Source of the DNA: an uncultured Planctomycetaceae bacterium
Lineage (GTDB): Bacteria > Planctomycetota > Planctomycetia > Pirellulales > Pirellulaceae
Reading direction: 5' to 3'
Assembly: GCA_903927685.1 (NCBI GenBank)
Contig: CAIYOB010000943.1
Location: 1-9,872 of the forward strand
DNA length: 9,872 bases
Below the pieces are notes generated by a model that made no database searches, had not been told where the DNA came from, and was given only the letters and a program-made list of their open reading frames with translations. How positions within the stretch are numbered: the first letter of the stretch is position 1; the number at the start of each line of letters is the position of its first letter. A program made the translations under genes and the position numbers. Positions 6,747 to 9,872 of this stretch are shown one piece after another.

Positions 6747-8282
6747 ATGAGTCGTTTCACGCTCCGGACGGCAGCCTGGCTGTTCCTGTTCCTCGCGTGC
6801 TCGCCTGCGCGGCCGGCCGCGGCCCAGTTAGGGGACTTGGTGCGGCGTGTCCCCGACCGCCCCAACACCCTGGTGTTGATCGACGTCGCGAAAGCTTACA
6901 GCAGCCCCATGGCAGAGAAGGAACAGTGGCAAGAGAAGATGCTGTCGGCCTTCCAGTCCGGGATGATCATGATCCCGCCGGCGGCCTCGCAATTCGTCTT
7001 GGCGTCGCAACTGGATTTGGAACTGATGCAGCCGATCTGGGAAGTCGCCTTGGCGAAGGTCAACCAGGACGTTTCGATCCCGCAATTCGCTCAGCAGCGC
7101 GGCGGAAGCGTGGACGTCGTGGCCGGCGAGTCGGCGGTCGCTCTCCCGGACGACACCTACGCGATCAAGTTTGGACCGACGTTGGTGGGCGCGATGAAGC
7201 CCGCGAACCGGCAATCCGTGGGGCGGTGGATCGAAGCCAGACGCGATGCCAAACGCCGGCCGCTGACGCCGTACCTGGAGGAAGCCGTCGGCTACGTCCA
7301 GGACGTCGGCACTCCGATCATCATCGCCTTGGATCTGGAAAACGCGTTGGCGCCGGCCGGGATTCGCGCTAGTCTGGAGGGAATGAAATGCCTGGAAGGC
7401 AAGTCGGTGGACCTGGACAAGCTGAGCCAGGCACTGGCCTCGGTGCGGGGCGTCACGCTCGGCATCACGCTCGTCGAACGGCGGTACGGAGGGCTCAAAA
7501 TCGACTTCTCGCAGGACGTGTCGATGACCGCGGACTTTGCGAAGCCCTTGTTGCTGGAAGCCCTGGCCAGCCAAGGCGCGATGATCGACGAGTTCAACGA
7601 CTGGACGGTGAATGTCACGAGCAACCAGATCTCGCTGAAAGGCGTTCTGGAGCCGAGCGGCCTGCGGCGAATCCTGAGCCTGCTCGAACCGCCGCACTCG
7701 CCGGACTATGTCCCGCCCCGCCCTTCGTCGGGCACGAACCCGGACGAACTCACGGCCGCCTTGGCGTCCCAAGAGTACTTCAAGACCGTCACGACGCTGC
7801 TCGACGACCTGAAAGGCAAACGCAAGTCCGACGAGTTCGTGACGTGGGGACAGGTCGGATTGTGGTTCGAGCGTTACGCCAAGAAGATCGACAACCTGCC
7901 GATTCTGAACGTGGATAACGAACTGCTGGACTACGGGGTCTTCGTGGCGGACTCGCTCCGCCAATCGGAAACCGCCATGAAGGGGATCGGCGCCAAATCC
8001 GGCTATCGCAAAACGCAGTTGTCGAACTCGTACGCCACGCCGTATTACGGTGGCTATGGTTACGGCTATGGTTACGCACCGGTGACCCGGGCAGGCGCGG
8101 CGGCCGCGGGGGTCAACGCAGCCCACGCGAACCTGGCGTATCGTGGACAGGCCGAAGCGCAGATCCGGACCCAGGAGCGGATCCAAGGCAACACCAATGC
8201 GCATTTCATCATGCAAGGCATTGACCAGGCCACGTCAGCCGTCCGTCGCACTATGACGCAGAAGTACAAAATGGAGTTCTAA
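6747..8282 (+). CDS. Exported protein of unknown function with Gly/Tyr-rich stretch
   Basis: I do not recognise the family of this 511-residue protein. Residues 1-27 form a signal peptide (basic RFTLR, hydrophobic AAWLFLFLA, likely cleavage after ARPAAA or the next residue), so it should be exported. The mature part has mixed alpha/beta character: LVRRVPDRPNTLVLIDV (31-47), a helical stretch to about 110, hydrophobic strands such as TPIIIALDLENAL (189-201) and GVTLGITLV (235-243), then helices to 415. Residues 432-444 are Pro/Tyr/Gly-rich (PYYGGYGYGYGYA), coded by a 12-bp tandem repeat, and an Ala-rich segment follows. The last 50 residues are Gln- and Arg-rich. AAAGGA eight bases upstream supports the start. 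It probably belongs to a planctomycete-specific family (inference). No membrane segment other than the signal peptide is apparent, and no catalytic motif was found. Confidence 0.85.
   Translation: MSRFTLRTAAWLFLFLACSPARPAAAQLGDLVRRVPDRPNTLVLIDVAKAYSSPMAEKEQWQEKMLSAFQSGMIMIPPAASQFVLASQLDLELMQPIWEVALAKVNQDVSIPQFAQQRGGSVDVVAGESAVALPDDTYAIKFGPTLVGAMKPANRQSVGRWIEARRDAKRRPLTPYLEEAVGYVQDVGTPIIIALDLENALAPAGIRASLEGMKCLEGKSVDLDKLSQALASVRGVTLGITLVERRYGGLKIDFSQDVSMTADFAKPLLLEALASQGAMIDEFNDWTVNVTSNQISLKGVLEPSGLRRILSLLEPPHSPDYVPPRPSSGTNPDELTAALASQEYFKTVTTLLDDLKGKRKSDEFVTWGQVGLWFERYAKKIDNLPILNVDNELLDYGVFVADSLRQSETAMKGIGAKSGYRKTQLSNSYATPYYGGYGYGYGYAPVTRAGAAAAGVNAAHANLAYRGQAEAQIRTQERIQGNTNAHFIMQGIDQATSAVRRTMTQKYKMEF
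8052..8075 (+). repeat. 12-bp tandem repeat coding Gly-Tyr-Gly-Tyr
   Basis: Two perfect copies of GGCTATGGTTAC (8052-8063 and 8064-8075) lie in frame inside the exported-protein gene and code GYGY twice. The identical codons in both copies point to a recent slippage duplication, so the number of units may vary between strains. Confidence 0.8.
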
Positions 8283-8293
8283 CACAGCCGGAC

Positions 8294-8313
8294 CCGACCC
8301 GCGAATGGGTCGG
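8294..8313 (+). terminator. Stem-loop just after the exported-protein gene
   Basis: CCGACCC (8294-8300), a 6-base loop and GGGTCGG (8307-8313) form a perfect 7-bp stem starting 12 bases after the stop codon. No T-run follows, so it is not a canonical rho-independent terminator. It could still end or protect the transcript. Confidence 0.4.
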
Positions 8314-8339
8314 CGTTCGTAACTGTCGCGGCGAATCGA

Positions 8340-8369
8340 GGCGACGCCGTCGCGCGAGCGGACGTCGCC
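8340..8369 (+). repeat. Second inverted repeat after the exported-protein gene
   Basis: GGCGACG (8340-8346) and CGTCGCC (8363-8369) are exact reverse complements around a 16-base loop. With the stem at 8294-8313 it may form a two-hairpin 3' end for the transcript. In DNA this GC-rich, some such pairs are expected by chance. Confidence 0.3.
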
Positions 8370-9035
8370 CCGAGCAGCGGCTGTTTCAGAAGTGGCTGCC
8401 CACCGCGAGCGCTTCCTCCGCCTCGAACTTGCGGCCCGCCAGTGCCACGGCAGGACTTCCACGCCCTGTGGGGAACGCAGCATCGGAACCAGCCGGTGCG
8501 AAGTGCCCGCCAGCACGAACGGCGGATTCACCGCGGCTGGCCCGCGAATCGCAGGGCAATGGCCTCGCCGAAGGTCCCGGATTGTTGTGATGGAGAGACC
8601 AGAGGCCATCCACGCCGCTGGCGATCTCCACCCGCTCGCCGCCCCCGTGAAATCCACCTCCGATTCCGGTACGCAAGCAGAAGCCCCCGCTCTTGTGGAT
8701 CGCCTTGAATCTACAAACCGTCCGCAAGGTTGCAGGTGGCCCGCGAGCGGGCGACCGTCGCCCAGTCGGCCGGCGGCCGGCTCACCGCAAGGCGGATGCG
8801 GCGGCAATCATCTCTTGGCGTAGACTTGGCCGCGGGACATACAGGGCCAGCCGGGCCATCGCCGGCGGGGCTCGATCTTGCGGGAGGAGCCGCACGTCTT
8901 CCTGCGGCCCCCGAAATGCGATCGCGGGAACGCCCGATCACAGGCGACCCGATTTGGATCCTGGACGACCTCGCAACGGAGTTCCTGTTTCCGAGTCGAT
9001 GACGCTGGATGGGCGGGGCCGACGGCTATTGTGGA

Positions 9036-9098
9036 CACGGACCACACGGATCGCCACGGAGAAGGGAACGGAAATCCGTACGTTCCGTGAATTCCGTG
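9036..9098. repeat. Cluster of CACGGA words in both orientations
   Basis: CACGGA occurs at 9036, 9045 and 9055, and its reverse complement TCCGTG at 9084 and 9093, with 9-10 base spacing within each group. The two groups face each other around ACGGAA (9068-9073) and TTCCGT (9083-9088), so the stretch can fold. It resembles degenerate intergenic repeats rather than coding sequence. Confidence 0.5.
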
Positions 9099-9160
9099 TC
9101 CAACTCCGGCGAGGATCAAGTGGACGTTACCAATGACCGCCGGCAAACCAGCGGGATAAC

Positions 9161-9196
9161 GTGTCTTCTCCGTTTCCTCTGTTGCCTTCTGTTCAA
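9161..9196. repeat. Degenerate 9-base purine/pyrimidine repeat
   Basis: The minus strand reads successive units AACAGAAGG, CAACAGAGG and AAACGGAGA, then AGACAC. This is a 9-base periodic, almost purely purine tract on one strand, quite unlike the mixed GC-rich DNA around it. I take it as a dispersed intergenic repeat of the same general kind as the CACGGA cluster 60 bases away. Confidence 0.45.
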
Positions 9197-9248
9197 TGGA
9201 CTGCCTGCTCTTGTGCATCCTGTCCGTTTTGCGGCTGCCAAGGTGGTT

Positions 9249-9288
9249 GACAGGCGGAGGCGATGATTCGCATCATCGCGATCCTGTC
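9249..9288 (-). terminator. Nested hairpin downstream of the KtrA-like gene
   Basis: An 8-bp perfect stem, GCGATGAT (9260-9267) with ATCATCGC (9272-9279) around the loop TCGC, is enclosed by a second stem, GACAGG (9249-9254) with CCTGTC (9283-9288), across a 5/3-base internal loop. It lies about 80 bases after the stop of the minus-strand KtrA-like gene and could end its transcript. There is no T-run, so a different structured-RNA or protein-binding role is possible. Confidence 0.45.
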
Positions 9289-9367
9289 GTCAGAGGGATG
9301 ACGTGAACTTGGGCCGCGCCGGATGCACGCCGCAGCGGCCAGGGACGCCACCGCGACGGCGCCGTGG

Positions 9368-9872
9368 TCATTTCACGCGCCGCAACTCCCGCAGCCGGTC
9401 GATGTGCCCGGCCAGGATCAGAATGTCGGTTTCCGCGATGGGGCGATCGGGAGTGGGCGGCGCCGGGGGGCCTTGCTGGCCGGGCTGCCACACCGCGAGC
9501 AGGGACACGCCGAAACGCTCCTGCCAACCGAGTTCGCCGGCCGGCTTGCCGATGATGCTCCCGGGCGGACGTCCGGCGATGACCAGGTGCCCGTCCCCCA
9601 GTTCCAGATAATCGGCGGTCCGGGGATGGTGGATCAGGAGAGCCGCCTTGCGGGCGGCGCTCTGGTCCGGCTGGATGACCTCGCTGGCTCCCACCAGCTT
9701 GACAATCTCGGCCTGCTCGACATTGGCCACCTTGACGATGATCCGCGGCACGTGCATCTGGTGCAAGTGATGCACGAGCAGCACGGCCGTTTCCAACCGC
9801 TCGCCCACGCACACGGCGACGATGTCAAAATCCGCGATCGCCAACTCCTCCAGCGCCGGGCGGTCGCTGACG
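9368..9872 (-). CDS. TrkA/KtrA-type potassium channel regulatory subunit (partial)
   Basis: The visible 168 codons are the C-terminal part of a cytoplasmic RCK protein that gates a Trk/Ktr potassium transporter according to bound nucleotide. The first part is the second half of the TrkA-N Rossmann domain: VSDRPALEELAIADFDIVAV, VGERLETAVL, then the pattern PRIIVKVANVEQAEIVKLVG and ASEVIQPDQSAA. The rest is a TrkA-C domain with LGDGHLVIAG, IIGKPAGEL, GVSLLAVW and ETDILILAGHIDRLREL. A Pro/Gly-rich loop (QQGPPAPPTP) interrupts the TrkA-C domain. The reading frame stays open to the right edge, so the start and the GxGxxG nucleotide motif lie outside; the TTG at 9842-9844 is internal. Single-RCK proteins of this type are usually about 220 residues. 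The membrane partner is not in the window and may lie upstream. Confidence 0.9.
   Translation of the reverse strand, partial: VSDRPALEELAIADFDIVAVCVGERLETAVLLVHHLHQMHVPRIIVKVANVEQAEIVKLVGASEVIQPDQSAARKAALLIHHPRTADYLELGDGHLVIAGRPPGSIIGKPAGELGWQERFGVSLLAVWQPGQQGPPAPPTPDRPIAETDILILAGHIDRLRELRRVK

Larger units (their letters stand above)
8283..9367. other. Long spacer between convergent genes, no supportable gene
   Basis: This stretch of about 1.1 kb separates the exported-protein gene (plus) from the KtrA-like gene (minus). Open frames of up to 190 codons are present on both strands, but they overlap one another and show no conserved motif, signal peptide or plausible start, as expected of GC-rich non-coding DNA. 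It holds three hairpins (8294-8313, 8340-8369 and 9249-9288), a CACGGA-word cluster (9036-9098) and a pyrimidine-rich degenerate repeat (9161-9196). The minus strand around 8528-8720 may be decayed coding sequence. Confidence 0.6.

Noticed and set aside
6828..8216. 462-codon open frame on the minus strand
   Set aside because: It is fully antisense to the exported-protein gene, is rich in Arg, His and Gln without motifs, and has no convincing start. The plus-strand frame has a signal peptide and ribosome-binding site.
8235..8807. 190-codon minus-strand frame after the exported-protein gene
   Set aside because: It overlaps the 3' end of that gene, is Arg/Ser-rich without a motif, and competes with equally long frames on the other strand. 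This fits non-coding GC-rich DNA.
9036..9098. CRISPR-like array suggested by regularly spaced CACGGA words
   Set aside because: The unit is only 6 bases, the spacing is 9-10 bases, and copies occur in both orientations. There are no spacers of 30-40 bases and no cas genes.

Overview
The window is GC-rich DNA that most likely comes from a member of the Planctomycetota (inference). The grounds are a secreted sulfatase with its own signal peptide, a large exported protein of unknown type ending in a Gly/Tyr-rich stretch, weak or variable Shine-Dalgarno sites, and a long gene-poor spacer with degenerate purine-rich repeats. No rRNA, tRNA, CRISPR array, transposase or phage gene was seen.

Layout. 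Positions 1-223 hold no gene I can support. Positions 224-5422 form one minus-strand operon, read right to left: a formylglycine-type arylsulfatase (3728-5422), an MBL-fold hydrolase (2729-3706), a fumarylacetoacetate-hydrolase (FAH) family enzyme (1666-2697), a 40-codon C-terminal remnant of a carboxymuconolactone decarboxylase (1541-1660), a small cupin (1138-1506) and an SMP-30/gluconolactonase-type protein (224-1090). The intact genes lie 21-47 bp apart except where the remnant sits (159 bp). A 97-bp divergent promoter region (5423-5519) separates the operon from an AraC-family regulator on the plus strand (5520-6581). After a 165-bp gap comes a 511-residue exported protein of unknown function (6747-8282). 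Positions 8283-9367 are a spacer of about 1.1 kb with hairpins, short repeats and perhaps decayed coding sequence. The right edge (9368-9872, minus) holds the C-terminal part of a KtrA/TrkA-type potassium-channel regulatory subunit that runs off the window.

How the genes may work together (inference). The operon looks like an inducible catabolic unit. The exported sulfatase would remove sulfate from an organic sulfate ester. The cytoplasmic MBL, FAH, cupin and SMP-30 enzymes have chemistries suited to ring-cleavage products or lactones (ester, lactone or C-C hydrolysis and isomerisation). The divergent AraC protein is the obvious candidate regulator. The substrate cannot be read from the sequence. 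The decarboxylase remnant suggests the pathway once had another step that has been lost or moved elsewhere.
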